Made by a program: the position numbers and the translations under genes. This document shows, in pieces, positions 7,686 through 16,366 of a DNA stretch of 64,000 nucleotides (the stretch's first letter is position 1; each line of letters begins with the position of its first letter). The notes under the pieces were generated by a model that searched no databases, was not told the origin of the DNA, and saw only the letters and a program-made list of their open reading frames with translations. The stretch is from Sulfurovum sp. TSL1. GTDB lineage: Bacteria; Campylobacterota; Campylobacteria; Campylobacterales; Sulfurovaceae. The DNA lies in NCBI RefSeq assembly GCF_019972135.1, contig NZ_BPFI01000002.1, positions 186,001-250,000 on the forward strand, in the 5' to 3' direction.

Positions 7686-8663
7686 TTACAGATATCCCTG
7701 CAGTTTGATCAGCATACTGTAGACCAATACCTCTTTTTGTGTAGCCGGTGCTTTTTTGATGAGTATTTCACTCTCCAGTAAATGTTCAAATATTTTCAGC
7801 AATGCCGCTGATTTGACACGCAAGGCCAACTGTGCTTTTTGTTCTTCTATCTGTTTGGGTAGTTTATAGCCCAGTATTGCTGCTGAATCTACATGTCCAT
7901 GGAGTTTGATATAGGCATGAAAGAGGAAGATCTGATTGACAAAATATTGTGTGGAGCGAAGCAGTGAAGCTTCATCTTCTCCCAACTCAAGCAGTTTGGT
8001 AATGGTTGCCGTAATAGGTTTTTTGTTAAAAAGGTCTATGAGCAGCTGTTCTGTTGCCAGAGGTGCAGTAGAGTAGACAAGTCTGTCAATGTCTTTACTT
8101 GTCACTTTGATGCCCAGAATGGCAAGCTTATCCAGTTCATTGGCACAAAGTGCCAAGTTGTTATTGAGTATGAGCATAAGGTGCTGCAGGGCATAGTGGT
8201 CAATGTCAAGCTGTATCTGCTGGGCTTTTTGCTGCAGCATCGCGATACCGTCACGTATGTTCGGTTCGAAGAATCGTACCCATACCCCGCCTTTTTTCTC
8301 ACTGAAGGCCGACTGCATACTCTTTGCATCTTTGGGAGCGCCTGTATACGCGTAAAGGAAGTAGTTGTCTTCACTTTTGTTGGCAAGTTCTATGAGGGTA
8401 TCAAGTTCTTTTTTGGGTATTTTTTTATCATGTTTGACCACGACCAGATTCGTTCCTCCGAACAGAGAGGTTTGGGAGAGAAAGTTCTTTGCCTGTTCAA
8501 AGTCCCATTCGTCGTGGTAGAGTGTGAGCATACTCTCTTTGGCATCGGTTTTTTTAATATAGAGATCAATGTAATGGTCTATGAGGTAGTCATTTTCACC
8601 ATAGAACAAGACAGCCTTCGGAAAAGCCTGCTTGAGTTTCTGGTCAAATTCCCTTTGGTACAT
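7686..8663 (-). CDS. holA: DNA polymerase III delta subunit
   Basis: This 325-residue protein resembles HolA, the clamp-loader subunit that opens the beta clamp. It starts MYQREFDQKLKQAFPKAVLFYG and shows the delta-family pattern: ENDYLIDHYI, LFGGTNLVVV, a middle AAA-like fold without a P-loop, and a helical C-terminal domain (ALCANELDKLAIL; LLRSTQYFVNQIFLFHAYIKL). The ATG overlaps the rnr stop as TAATG, so the two are translationally coupled. The rnr-holA order is also found in C. jejuni to my recollection. Sequence similarity in this family is low, but length and context fit well. Confidence 0.85.
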   Translation of the reverse strand: MYQREFDQKLKQAFPKAVLFYGENDYLIDHYIDLYIKKTDAKESMLTLYHDEWDFEQAKNFLSQTSLFGGTNLVVVKHDKKIPKKELDTLIELANKSEDNYFLYAYTGAPKDAKSMQSAFSEKKGGVWVRFFEPNIRDGIAMLQQKAQQIQLDIDHYALQHLMLILNNNLALCANELDKLAILGIKVTSKDIDRLVYSTAPLATEQLLIDLFNKKPITATITKLLELGEDEASLLRSTQYFVNQIFLFHAYIKLHGHVDSAAILGYKLPKQIEEQKAQLALRVKSAALLKIFEHLLESEILIKKAPATQKEVLVYSMLIKLQGYL

Positions 8664-10633
8664 TACACTAATTCCATTTCATCTTTACTCAGTTTTTCAA
8701 CAAATTCGACCATGATGATGGCCTGTGGGATATTGACTTCATTGATCTTGACTCTTATTTTATCAAAAAGCATCACATTGTCACCCCTGAGATGTACGGT
8801 GACCCCTTTGATCTCGCCTAAGAGCACTGCTTTGGCACTCTCTTCCGCTTCGACAACCTCCGCTTCGAAGATCTCCCCCATGTGTGTGGCTGCCCAACGT
8901 GCGAATTTTCGGTCTCTAAAGTCCCATTCTGCCTTGGTCGCTTCTCTTTCAAGATCACTGACCCTTGCACAGAGCGGCTCGATGTTTCTTAACAGATAGC
9001 TTGCCTCTTCCGGTTCATCAAATAGTTGTGTTTTGATAAGACGGTGCAGAATCAGGTCAGAGTATCTACGTATCGGTGAGGTAAAGTGACTGTAGTGACT
9101 AAAGCCCAGTCCAAAATGTCCTACATTGTATGCTGCGTAACTTGCACGTTTCAAGGATTTGATGATCATTGAGTCCACTTCTGCTGAAAGACCCATTTTG
9201 GCTGCTTCTTTTTGTATGGCACGTATAAGCGAAGGTGAGTCTTCATACTCTTCAACATAAAGACCGATAGATGCCAGTTCACTCAGTAAATCTTCTATCT
9301 TGAGGAGTTGTGGTGGTTCATGTATCCGGAAGATGCTGTCACCTTCACCTGTAAAACGTTTGGCAGCTGCCTGGTTGGCTAAAAGCATACACTCTTCTAT
9401 AAGTGAATGTGACGGTGTGCCTGTTTCTATCTCTGTACTGACCAGCAGATGTGAAGCATCTATCGTGAGCTTGGTCTCTTCGGACCTAAAGTCAAAACCG
9501 TGTTTGAGTCTTTCCTTATGCAATCTGACGGTGATTTTCTGTAAAGGGAGCAGCCATGTCAAGATCTGGGCTACGGTATCAGTGACACCCCCCGTCCCAT
9601 GTTCCAATATCTCATCGATATTGTCATAATTAAAACGGTGCTTTGAGTGGATGATCGCTTCAAAGAACTCTTCTTTTAACGGTTTTAGGGTGGCCCTGTC
9701 CAATGCTATCTTCGATACAAAGGCAAGCCTGTCGACTTTAGGTTTGAGGGAACAGATATTTTCACTGAGTTCACGAGGAAGCATGGGAAAAGATTTGTGT
9801 GGCAGGTACGTGGTGAAACCTCTTTTTTTTGCCTCTTTGTCAATGTTGCTAAAGAAAGGCACATAATGGCTGACATCTGCTATGGCAACATAAAGTGTAT
9901 AGGTTTCCATATCAAAATAGATAGCATCATCAAAATCTTTTGCAGTCACCGGGTCAATGGTACAGAAATCAAGATGCGTGAGATCCACACGGTCAGGATG
10001 CTCCTCCTTGGTGACTTCCACTTCAACCTTCAGCGCATCCGTAACACACTCTGGCGGGAATTCATCTTCACGTTCATAGAGTGCAAGAGAGATCTTTTCA
10101 TCGACTTTAGGGTCATCCAAAGTTCCCATGACTTCAAGGACTTTATCATTATCGACATCTACTTTCAATACAGTGCCCAGTTTAAATGCCTTGAGGTCCA
10201 TACCCTCCATCACGGCATGTGTGGGTTCCCCGGTACGGATGTTGAGGATAAGGAAATTACCCGATTCGTCTCTATGGGTATAAGCGATAGTGAAAAGATA
10301 GGCTTTTTCTATAACAAGCTGTACTTTACCACTGGCACGTCCGCGTCTGGCGATGATGCGCTTGGCAACGACTACATCTCCATGCTTTGCACCCCGAAGA
10401 TCATCAGGTTCTATCAGCAGGTCTCTTTGCTCTTTAAACTCTGCTTCCACATACCCTTTGCCATCTTTACCTATATAGAGTCTTCCCACACGATAGATGG
10501 ACTTCAGTTTCCAAAGTCCGTCCACCTCTTCTACGGCACCCAATTGCTGGAGCGCCTGAAAACTGTTCTGGTCTTCTTGTTCGATGTCTGAAATGAGGCA
10601 TCCGTTGATAAGTTGTATAGCAAATGGGGACAT
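8663..10633 (-). CDS. rnr: Ribonuclease R (RNB-family 3'-5' exoribonuclease)
   Basis: This ~656-residue RNase II/R-family enzyme degrades structured RNA. The RNB catalytic domain has the Asp-rich motif TIDPVTAKDFDDAI near residue 230, and later FTSPIRRYSDLILHRL; cold-shock-like OB domains precede it and an S1-like domain ends the protein. It is shorter than E. coli RNase R (813), as is usual in Campylobacterota. The frame extends to a TTG at 10639; the ATG at 10633 is the more likely start, with AAGAGAG upstream. It forms an operon with holA. Confidence 0.93.
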   Translation of the reverse strand: MSPFAIQLINGCLISDIEQEDQNSFQALQQLGAVEEVDGLWKLKSIYRVGRLYIGKDGKGYVEAEFKEQRDLLIEPDDLRGAKHGDVVVAKRIIARRGRASGKVQLVIEKAYLFTIAYTHRDESGNFLILNIRTGEPTHAVMEGMDLKAFKLGTVLKVDVDNDKVLEVMGTLDDPKVDEKISLALYEREDEFPPECVTDALKVEVEVTKEEHPDRVDLTHLDFCTIDPVTAKDFDDAIYFDMETYTLYVAIADVSHYVPFFSNIDKEAKKRGFTTYLPHKSFPMLPRELSENICSLKPKVDRLAFVSKIALDRATLKPLKEEFFEAIIHSKHRFNYDNIDEILEHGTGGVTDTVAQILTWLLPLQKITVRLHKERLKHGFDFRSEETKLTIDASHLLVSTEIETGTPSHSLIEECMLLANQAAAKRFTGEGDSIFRIHEPPQLLKIEDLLSELASIGLYVEEYEDSPSLIRAIQKEAAKMGLSAEVDSMIIKSLKRASYAAYNVGHFGLGFSHYSHFTSPIRRYSDLILHRLIKTQLFDEPEEASYLLRNIEPLCARVSDLEREATKAEWDFRDRKFARWAATHMGEIFEAEVVEAEESAKAVLLGEIKGVTVHLRGDNVMLFDKIRVKINEVNIPQAIIMVEFVEKLSKDEMELV

Positions 10634-10699
10634 GGTCAAAACTCTCTTAAATGGTCTGTAAAGTAAACGGTTCTGTCACTTTCATTAAGAGTTATTATA

Positions 10700-11530
10700 T
10701 TACTTTAACGCTTCAAGTCTCTCTATCCTCTGTTCCGTACTTGGGTGTGTACTAAAGAGTTGTTTGAGTGACATATCTTTCCCTGTAAAAGGATTGATGA
10801 TGAACATATGTGCTGTTTGCGGGTCTGCATCATGCATCATAGTGCCTCTGGCATAGTTATCCAGTTTAGCCAAAGCACTCTGCAGCCACTCTGGGTGACC
10901 TGTCATTCTGGCTGCGCCTGCATCTGCCATAAATTCACGGTTACGGCTTACGGTCATCTGTATCACTGTGGCAGCAAGCGGCATGATGATCATCAATGCG
11001 ATCATCACAAGAGGGTTCGTAGGTCTGTCCCGGTCCCCGCCAAAGAATAGACCAAACTGTGCCAGCATCGCTATGGCTCCGGCAATGGTCGCTGCAACGG
11101 TCCCTATAAGCATATCGTAGTGTTTGATGTGACTGAGTTCATGGGCGATCACGGCTTCCACTTCTTCTTCTGTCATCAGATCTAAAAGCCCTTCAGTGAC
11201 AGCCACGGCAGCATGGTCATAGTCTCTACCTGTGGCAAATGCATTAGGTTGTGCTTCAGGAATGATGTAGAGTGCAGGCATCGGTAAATTTGCACGATGC
11301 GTGAGTCTCTCTACAATGGTATAGAGTCCTGTGGCAGAGTGTTGGTCTACAGGTATGGCATGGTAATGTTTCAATACCTGTGTATCACTATAATAGTAGG
11401 CATAAAAGTTCATACCCGCTGCGACAAGGAATGCGATGATCATCCCGGTCTGTCCTCCTATCATCCCCCCAAACCAGATAAATAGCAGAGTAAGACCCGT
11501 CATTAGGGCATAGGTTTTAAATTGTTCCAT
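10700..11530 (-). CDS. htpX: Membrane zinc metalloprotease HtpX
   Basis: This 276-residue M48 membrane protease contributes to quality control of misfolded inner-membrane proteins. The N-terminal transmembrane helices ([21 protein letters not shown] and following) are followed by the zinc site [13 protein letters not shown] (HExxH) near residue 140. Two further hydrophobic helices and the third zinc ligand in [13 protein letters not shown] follow. Length fits the family (280-300). It stands alone with its own short upstream region, oriented like rnr but separated from it by 60 bp. Confidence 0.95.
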   Translation of the reverse strand: MEQFKTYALMTGLTLLFIWFGGMIGGQTGMIIAFLVAAGMNFYAYYYSDTQVLKHYHAIPVDQHSATGLYTIVERLTHRANLPMPALYIIPEAQPNAFATGRDYDHAAVAVTEGLLDLMTEEEVEAVIAHELSHIKHYDMLIGTVAATIAGAIAMLAQFGLFFGGDRDRPTNPLVMIALMIIMPLAATVIQMTVSRNREFMADAGAARMTGHPEWLQSALAKLDNYARGTMMHDADPQTAHMFIINPFTGKDMSLKQLFSTHPSTEQRIERLEALK

Positions 11531-11622
11531 GGTGTTCTATCCTTAAAATAGTTATTTTTATTATAAATATACCATATAGGTACAAACCGAAGGTAAATCA
11601 TACAATACGTTATAATAAAAAT

Positions 11623-12258
11623 ATGGTAAGAATATTTTATACAATACTCACTGTCACTGTAGCAACCTTCGCCGGATTTGAATCTCAGGTTTCACAGATC
11701 ACGCCTCAGATCGAACAAAGAATGGTAGAGGGTGACTCATGGAGAACAGGTTGTCCTGTACCCTTAAGAGACCTGCGTTATTTACGCATCACACATATCA
11801 ACTTCAATGGCGAAGAGCAGATGGGTGAACTCATCGTGCATAAAGAGGTCTCTGCTGAGGTGACAGAGATATTTGAAGCACTTTACAAAGCAGGGTATCC
11901 TATCAACAAAATGCGATTGGTGAGTGACTATAAAGGGAGTGACTGGCAATCCATAGAGTCAGACAATACTTCAGCATTTAATTGCCGGGCTGCAACCGGG
12001 AGTAAAAAATGGTCCAAACACTCTTACGGAAAAGCCATCGATATCAACCCGATAGAGAATCCGTATATTTCAAGAAAAGGGCATATCTCCCATAAAGCCT
12101 CTGAAATCTATAGGAAAAGGGTGCATCAAAAGTCTACCTACGAAGATAGAGCGGTGTTGTTGAACAGTGATAAAGCCGTTCTGCTATTTAAAAAATATGG
12201 CTGGGAGTGGGGCGGCGACTGGTCCGATGTGAAAGACTATCAGCACTTTTCAAAATAA
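11623..12258 (+). CDS. Exported M15-family D-Ala-D-Ala carboxypeptidase-like protein
   Basis: This 211-residue protein has an N-terminal hydrophobic signal (MVRIFYTILTVTVATFAGF). Its zinc peptidase motifs resemble VanY/M15C enzymes: SKHSYGKAIDINP (SxHxxGxAxD) near 138-150 and WEWGGDWSDVKDYQHF near the C-terminus, which gives the last His. It would cut peptidoglycan side chains or phage-endolysin-like substrates in the periplasm. It stands alone, divergent from htpX and convergent with the kinase gene downstream. Confidence 0.85.
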   Translation: MVRIFYTILTVTVATFAGFESQVSQITPQIEQRMVEGDSWRTGCPVPLRDLRYLRITHINFNGEEQMGELIVHKEVSAEVTEIFEALYKAGYPINKMRLVSDYKGSDWQSIESDNTSAFNCRAATGSKKWSKHSYGKAIDINPIENPYISRKGHISHKASEIYRKRVHQKSTYEDRAVLLNSDKAVLLFKKYGWEWGGDWSDVKDYQHFSK

Positions 12259-12320
12259 GTTGTTGATATCTCCCTTATAAAATATGCTATACATTGCACA
12301 TTTTATAAGATTTTGAGAAA

Positions 12321-12402
12321 AGTAACTTTTAAGACTTTGGACAAGATTAAAGGAAGTATGCAGACAATGATGAATGATACACTTTAAAATTTAAAAGTTA
12401 CT
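12321..12402. repeat. 12-bp perfect inverted repeat in a convergent gap
   Basis: AGTAACTTTTAA (12321-12332) and TTAAAAGTTACT (12391-12402) are exact complements with 58 bp between. They sit in the 266-bp gap between two convergent genes (12259-12524). No T-run follows either arm, so a simple terminator is unlikely. The decamer GGACAAGATT also occurs twice in this gap (about 12348 and 12433). I see no gene here apart from a 9-codon frame after AAAGGAAGT. It may be a structured RNA or a small mobile remnant. Confidence 0.4.
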
Positions 12403-12524
12403 AGAAAACCAGAAGTATAAATAAAAAGGAGGACAAGATTCCTTCACAGTTTTCATGTGATTATTATAGTCTTAATTTAAACAATGGTTTTGAATCAACT
12501 GTATAAAAAATAACCATTTTGATC

Positions 12525-14246
12525 TCATCGATTTAACAATAGCACAATGATGACGGATAGCACTAAAGAGACCATCTTCCAGAAAAGTACGGGGTTACGT
12601 TCCAAGAGTGGCGGTCTGGATTTATTCAAAAAGACTTTATTGGGATGGCGCAGGTCAAATAAAAATTCAGACAATTCTCCATATCGTTTGTATGGGGTGG
12701 GTTCCAGTGCTTTTTTCAAGGCTTCATCGATCCACAGTGGTACCTCATGGGTATCAGAATGTAAGTGCTTGTATTTCAGTTTTTTTTGCGACTTTTTGGT
12801 TGTCGATTTGGCTACCTGTGTACCATAAGGAAGTTTGCCTGAGAGCATTTGGTAGATGATCACTGCCAGTGAAAAAAGATCTGATCTTGTGGTACCGACT
12901 TCTCCAAGAAAATATTCCGGTGCAGTGTATGGTGCCGTTCCCAGTATATTCTCCTGTTCCATATAGGCATTGCTTTCCACGATCCCTTTGATCCTGGTCG
13001 AACCAAAATCAATGATCTTCACCGTGCCTGTGCTGTCGATCATGATATTATCGGGTCTCAGATCTTGATGTATCATCTCCTGGCGATGCATGGCCAGCAG
13101 GCCTTTGGCTATCTGTTCCGCTATTTCACGGACGGTTTCTATAGTGGGGGTCGGGTTATCGATCATCCACTGTGTCAGGGTCTGGCCCTCAATGAATTCT
13201 GTCACATTATAAATATAATTACGTTGACGCGTCTGCAGATAGGACTTGACCAGATGCGCATTGTTCATACGTATGGCGATCCACTCTTCAAGCAATAATC
13301 GTTCGAGATACGCCTTGTCTTCGCTGAGGTCGATGGAAGGCGTTTTGAGAACCACAGAGGTATCCGTTTCAGTATCCACAGCCAGATAGACATGACTTCT
13401 GCTGCTGGCACTCAACTCACGGATGATCTTGTACCCATCGAACATCATACGTGCTTCAAGTAGGGGCGGCAGGGGTTTTTCGCTCAGTTGTTTTTGGATC
13501 TCATTGGCACCTTTATCGGGCAGTGTCTCCACTTTGACAAGCTGAATGGTCAAATTGTCATCACTCTCATTTTCATACGCCGTTTCTACAATGCGTTGTG
13601 CAGCAGCATTCAGATCTCTATGGTATGCCTCTATGATACTGATCATAAGAGCAGAACTGACATATTCATACACACCATCTGTCATAAATAAAAAAATGTC
13701 ATCGACTTCGACGGGTAAAGCATCGTAATCGATCTTTAGGTCTGAATCCACACCCAGGGCACGACCAAGATAACTTTTTTCCTGTGTGATCCACATACGG
13801 TGGTCTTCGGTCAACTGCTCCATCTTGTCATTTCTCAATCGATAGATACGTGCATCCCCCACATGGAAAATATGGGCTGTTGTTGACCTGATCACCATCG
13901 CACTGAAAGTACAGACATAGCCTTTATCGGCATCATAGCAATACTGGCTTTGTCTTGTCTGCGCATAGAGCCAAGCGTTCGTCGCAGTGATCACGCGTTG
14001 GGCAGACTTTTGCACAGACCAGGATTCAGGTGTGCTGAAATAATCCATGAGAAATGAGGTGACCGCTGTTTTGCTTGCGGTTTGACTGACTTCACTGCTG
14101 CTGATCCCATCAGCCAGAGCAATGGCTATGCCTTTGTTGGTCAATTGGGGTTCTTGAGGTACACAGATATCATGAAAATCCTGATTGACCTCTTTGCGTC
14201 CTTTAGTGGAATATTCGCCAATAGATATGGTTACTTGCTTGTCCAT
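12525..14246 (-). CDS. PP2C phosphatase-Ser/Thr kinase fusion with C-terminal membrane anchor
   Basis: This 573-residue protein combines two opposed activities. Residues ~1-245 form a PP2C phosphatase with metal-binding motifs ALADGISSS, FHVGDARIY, FMTDGVYE and SDDNLTIQ. Residues ~270-535 form a Hanks-type kinase with VVLKTP (Lys), HQDLRPDN (catalytic loop), IDFGST (DFG) and the activation segment GTAPYTAPEY. The glycine-rich loop is replaced by LSASSRSHVYLA, lacking its glycines. The last ~20 residues are one transmembrane helix. Related fusions are known to me from nitrate-assimilation clusters, and here the gene lies downstream of cynS and an FNT channel. It likely controls nitrogen uptake post-translationally (inference). 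Confidence 0.88.
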   Translation of the reverse strand: MDKQVTISIGEYSTKGRKEVNQDFHDICVPQEPQLTNKGIAIALADGISSSEVSQTASKTAVTSFLMDYFSTPESWSVQKSAQRVITATNAWLYAQTRQSQYCYDADKGYVCTFSAMVIRSTTAHIFHVGDARIYRLRNDKMEQLTEDHRMWITQEKSYLGRALGVDSDLKIDYDALPVEVDDIFLFMTDGVYEYVSSALMISIIEAYHRDLNAAAQRIVETAYENESDDNLTIQLVKVETLPDKGANEIQKQLSEKPLPPLLEARMMFDGYKIIRELSASSRSHVYLAVDTETDTSVVLKTPSIDLSEDKAYLERLLLEEWIAIRMNNAHLVKSYLQTRQRNYIYNVTEFIEGQTLTQWMIDNPTPTIETVREIAEQIAKGLLAMHRQEMIHQDLRPDNIMIDSTGTVKIIDFGSTRIKGIVESNAYMEQENILGTAPYTAPEYFLGEVGTTRSDLFSLAVIIYQMLSGKLPYGTQVAKSTTKKSQKKLKYKHLHSDTHEVPLWIDEALKKALEPTPYKRYGELSEFLFDLRHPNKVFLNKSRPPLLERNPVLFWKMVSLVLSVIIVLLLNR

Positions 14247-14370
14247 AGTGTTCAGTAGCCTTCTTGAGCCTATACTTTTTATGCAGTCAGATTCAATGTT
14301 AAAAGTGTTTAATTAAAAGCTTTTCAAGTAAAAAACGCCCTTAATTCAAAACTTGACGATCTTCTCTGTG

Positions 14371-14426
14371 ATGGTAGTGAAAGATCAAGACCAGTCGGAC
14401 TTAATCTTTGATCACTACACTACCAT
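14371..14426. terminator. Extended inverted repeat at the end of cynS
   Basis: ATGGTAGTG (14371-14379) pairs with CACTACCAT (14418-14426), and inside these GATCAAGA pairs imperfectly with TCTTTGATC. The right arm contains the cynS stop codon, so the structure begins at the end of that gene. It lies between cynS and the kinase and may attenuate or process the transcript. There is no clean T-tract. Confidence 0.45.
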
Positions 14427-14860
14427 GATTTATATGGCAGGAATTTACCATTCATCGTGATCACAACCCTGTCACCCAATGTATTTTTTTCTTTGTCGAT
14501 ATCCAAAGAGAAATCAATGGCACTCATGATACCATCTCCGAACTTTTCACCCACGATCTCTTTGATCGTTTCACCATACACACCGACCACTTCATACAGA
14601 CGATAGACAAGAGGATCTTGAGGTATCGTAAAATCCCAGGTTTTGTTAGGATATTCCTGTAAAGTGACAGCCACTTCTTCATCTAAACCGAGTACCTCAC
14701 ACAGTTTTTCTGCAGGTTCTTTTTTGAGGCTGTTCATTCCCAAACACGCTGAAGTAACGAATGTGGCCGAGAGACCCACTTTCTCAGCCAATGCTTCCCA
14801 ACTCATCTTGGCACTTTTTCTTGCCAGGATGATCGCTTCCGTCATTTCTATTTTTTTCAT
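14420..14860 (-). CDS. cynS: Cyanate hydratase (cyanase)
   Basis: This 146-residue enzyme converts cyanate plus bicarbonate to ammonia and CO2, giving nitrogen and detoxification. The N-terminal helical domain is HTH-like. The catalytic region PLVYRLYEVVGVYGETIKE carries the family's Arg and Glu, and GDGIMSAIDFSLDI carries the Ser. Length is near the E. coli enzyme (156). It is between a formate/nitrite-type channel and the phosphatase/kinase gene, all on the minus strand, suggesting a cyanate/nitrite assimilation unit. Confidence 0.96.
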   Translation of the reverse strand: MKKIEMTEAIILARKSAKMSWEALAEKVGLSATFVTSACLGMNSLKKEPAEKLCEVLGLDEEVAVTLQEYPNKTWDFTIPQDPLVYRLYEVVGVYGETIKEIVGEKFGDGIMSAIDFSLDIDKEKNTLGDRVVITMNGKFLPYKSW

Positions 14861-14889
14861 ATCTATATATCCTTTTTGATAGTCTTCTT

Positions 14890-14916
14890 ACCCTTCAACT
14901 TATGCAGCTGAAGGGT
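14890..14916. terminator. Hairpin at the end of the FNT gene
   Basis: ACCCTTCA (14890-14897) pairs with TGAAGGGT (14909-14916). On the plus strand five Ts follow, making a terminator-like shape, but no plus-strand gene ends here. On the minus strand it spans the FNT stop codon and precedes cynS, so it may reduce read-through or protect the upstream message. Confidence 0.4.
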
Positions 14917-15748
14917 TTTTTGATTTGTATGAAGCATTGTTCAGTTCACGTTTTGCTCCAGTTTTGATGTGTGTTGCATACAGTGTTAGACCTGTAAAGA
15001 GAAGACCGCCTGTTAGGTTACCCAGTGCAACCGGAACCTCATTCCAAAGAAGATAGTCTACGACTGTAAAGTCACCACCCATGATCAAAGAGAACGGGAA
15101 AAGGAACATGTTAACGATCGAGTGTTCAAAGCCCATAAAGAAGAACAGCATGATCGGCATCCACATAGCGATCGCTTTACCACTCACTGTTGTAGAGATC
15201 ATTGCACCCACGACACCCATGGCCACCATCCAGTTACAAAGCATTCCACGGATGAATACCGTAAACCAACCAGAAATACCGTGTGCCTGATACCCCAGTG
15301 TTCTGGCTTCACCGATACCTGCAACTTTTTGAGCGATAGCACCACCATCCGTATCAAAACCGAATGTAAAGATGAACGCCATCATAATTGCTACCGTTAA
15401 TGCACCTAGTAGGTTACCAAGTCCCACTAGACCCCAGTTTCTAAGTATCTGACCTACAGTCACTCCCGGTCGTTTATCGATCCATGCCAATGGCACCAAT
15501 ACAAATACACCTGTCAAGAGATCAAAGCTCATTAAGTAGAGCATAATAAATCCGACAGGGAAGAACGCTGCACCCACAAGACCTGAACCTGTTTTCATCG
15601 CAACAGTAATTGCAAATACAGCCGCTAGTGCTAAAATTGCTCCCGCCATGTAAGCACGGATCAGTGTATCTTTTGTAGACATATAGACTTTTGATTCTCC
15701 AGAATCAACCATTTTTTTCACAAATTCTGTAGGGGCTAAATAAGACAT
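14900..15748 (-). CDS. Formate/nitrite transporter family channel
   Basis: This 282-residue FNT membrane protein has six hydrophobic spans, e.g. AYMAGAILALAAVFAITVAM, VGAAFFPVGFIMLYLMSFDLLTG, NLLGALTVAIMMAFIFTFG and VVDYLLWNEVPVALGNLTGG. FNT pentamers pass small monovalent anions such as formate, nitrite or hydrosulfide. Its neighbour is cyanase, so nitrite or cyanate is the likely cargo (inference). Start: ATG with GGAG at a good distance. It is the first gene of the FNT-cynS unit, with a long 5' region upstream. Confidence 0.92.
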   Translation of the reverse strand: MSYLAPTEFVKKMVDSGESKVYMSTKDTLIRAYMAGAILALAAVFAITVAMKTGSGLVGAAFFPVGFIMLYLMSFDLLTGVFVLVPLAWIDKRPGVTVGQILRNWGLVGLGNLLGALTVAIMMAFIFTFGFDTDGGAIAQKVAGIGEARTLGYQAHGISGWFTVFIRGMLCNWMVAMGVVGAMISTTVSGKAIAMWMPIMLFFFMGFEHSIVNMFLFPFSLIMGGDFTVVDYLLWNEVPVALGNLTGGLLFTGLTLYATHIKTGAKRELNNASYKSKNPSAA

Positions 15749-15802
15749 GATTTACTCCATGTTGTGATCAGTAGTTTTGACATTTTCATTCCTTTTTTTC
15801 AT

Positions 15803-15865
15803 TCATAATAGTGTTACAGGCAAAATGATTACCCTATAACTTGATTGCCTCTGGATGATAGACAT
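15803..15865 (-). CDS. Possible 20-residue leader peptide upstream of the FNT gene
   Basis: ATG at 15865 is preceded by AAAGGAG and opens a 20-codon frame (MSIIQRQSSYRVIILPVTLL) that stops 54 bp before the FNT start. The strong ribosome-binding site is the main evidence. Position fits a leader peptide or small membrane protein, but I recognise no homologue. Confidence 0.25.
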   Translation of the reverse strand: MSIIQRQSSYRVIILPVTLL

Positions 15866-16366
15866 AATCATCACTCCTTTGTCCAGCAGGATATAACATT
15901 TATTAGCGTTATATGTTTTGCTTATGAGTAGTATAATGTAGTTTTGAGTGAATAGTGTTCATCTTATTGTATAAAAAATAATCATTTGAATTCAAGAAGC
16001 TTCTGATAGGCAGAGACAAACGTATCAAATATATTGATTTATAAGGTCATACAATGATATGCAAAACCGGTAACCTATAAAAACCTAGACTTCTGTAGAG
16101 TTATATTTATCCATGCATAGAGACAAAATCAAGAAAGAAAATGAAATTTAAAATATGATGTATTGGTTTGATAGGGGTCGTGATGACCGTGTGAGTAAAT
16201 GAAGCAGCACGCTCACTCTCTAACACTCATACTTGCATTAGACTCAGTATCAGTGTTAGCGTGGCGAAATTTTAGAATAACGTACAAGAGCTAGCGAAAG
16301 ATTCTATGTTAAGCTCCATCAATATATCCTTGACATAAGGTTTTTATGTTATCTGGCACAAGTCAG
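15866..16366. other. Long non-coding gap with weak structure
   Basis: About 500 bp without a convincing gene. CTAACACT (16220-16227) pairs with AGTGTTAG (16252-16259), and CACG/CGTG can extend the stem with a bulge; ACATAA/TTATGT forms a small hairpin at 16333-16349. On the minus strand short frames are broken by stops. It must hold the promoter of the FNT-cynS unit and the end of the slipin transcript. A decayed gene is possible but unproven. Confidence 0.4.

Noticed and set aside
8181-8999. 272-codon plus-strand frame
   Set aside because: It overlaps holA and rnr on the opposite strand and reads as Phe/Val/Ser-rich noise.
9797-10591. 264-codon plus-strand frame
   Set aside because: It is antisense to rnr, which has clear RNB motifs; no ribosome-binding site or recognisable product.
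16140-16366. Minus-strand short frames including one starting MELNIESFASS
   Set aside because: Stops break the frame after 15 codons; no family resemblance I can support. It may be a decayed repeat but I cannot show it.
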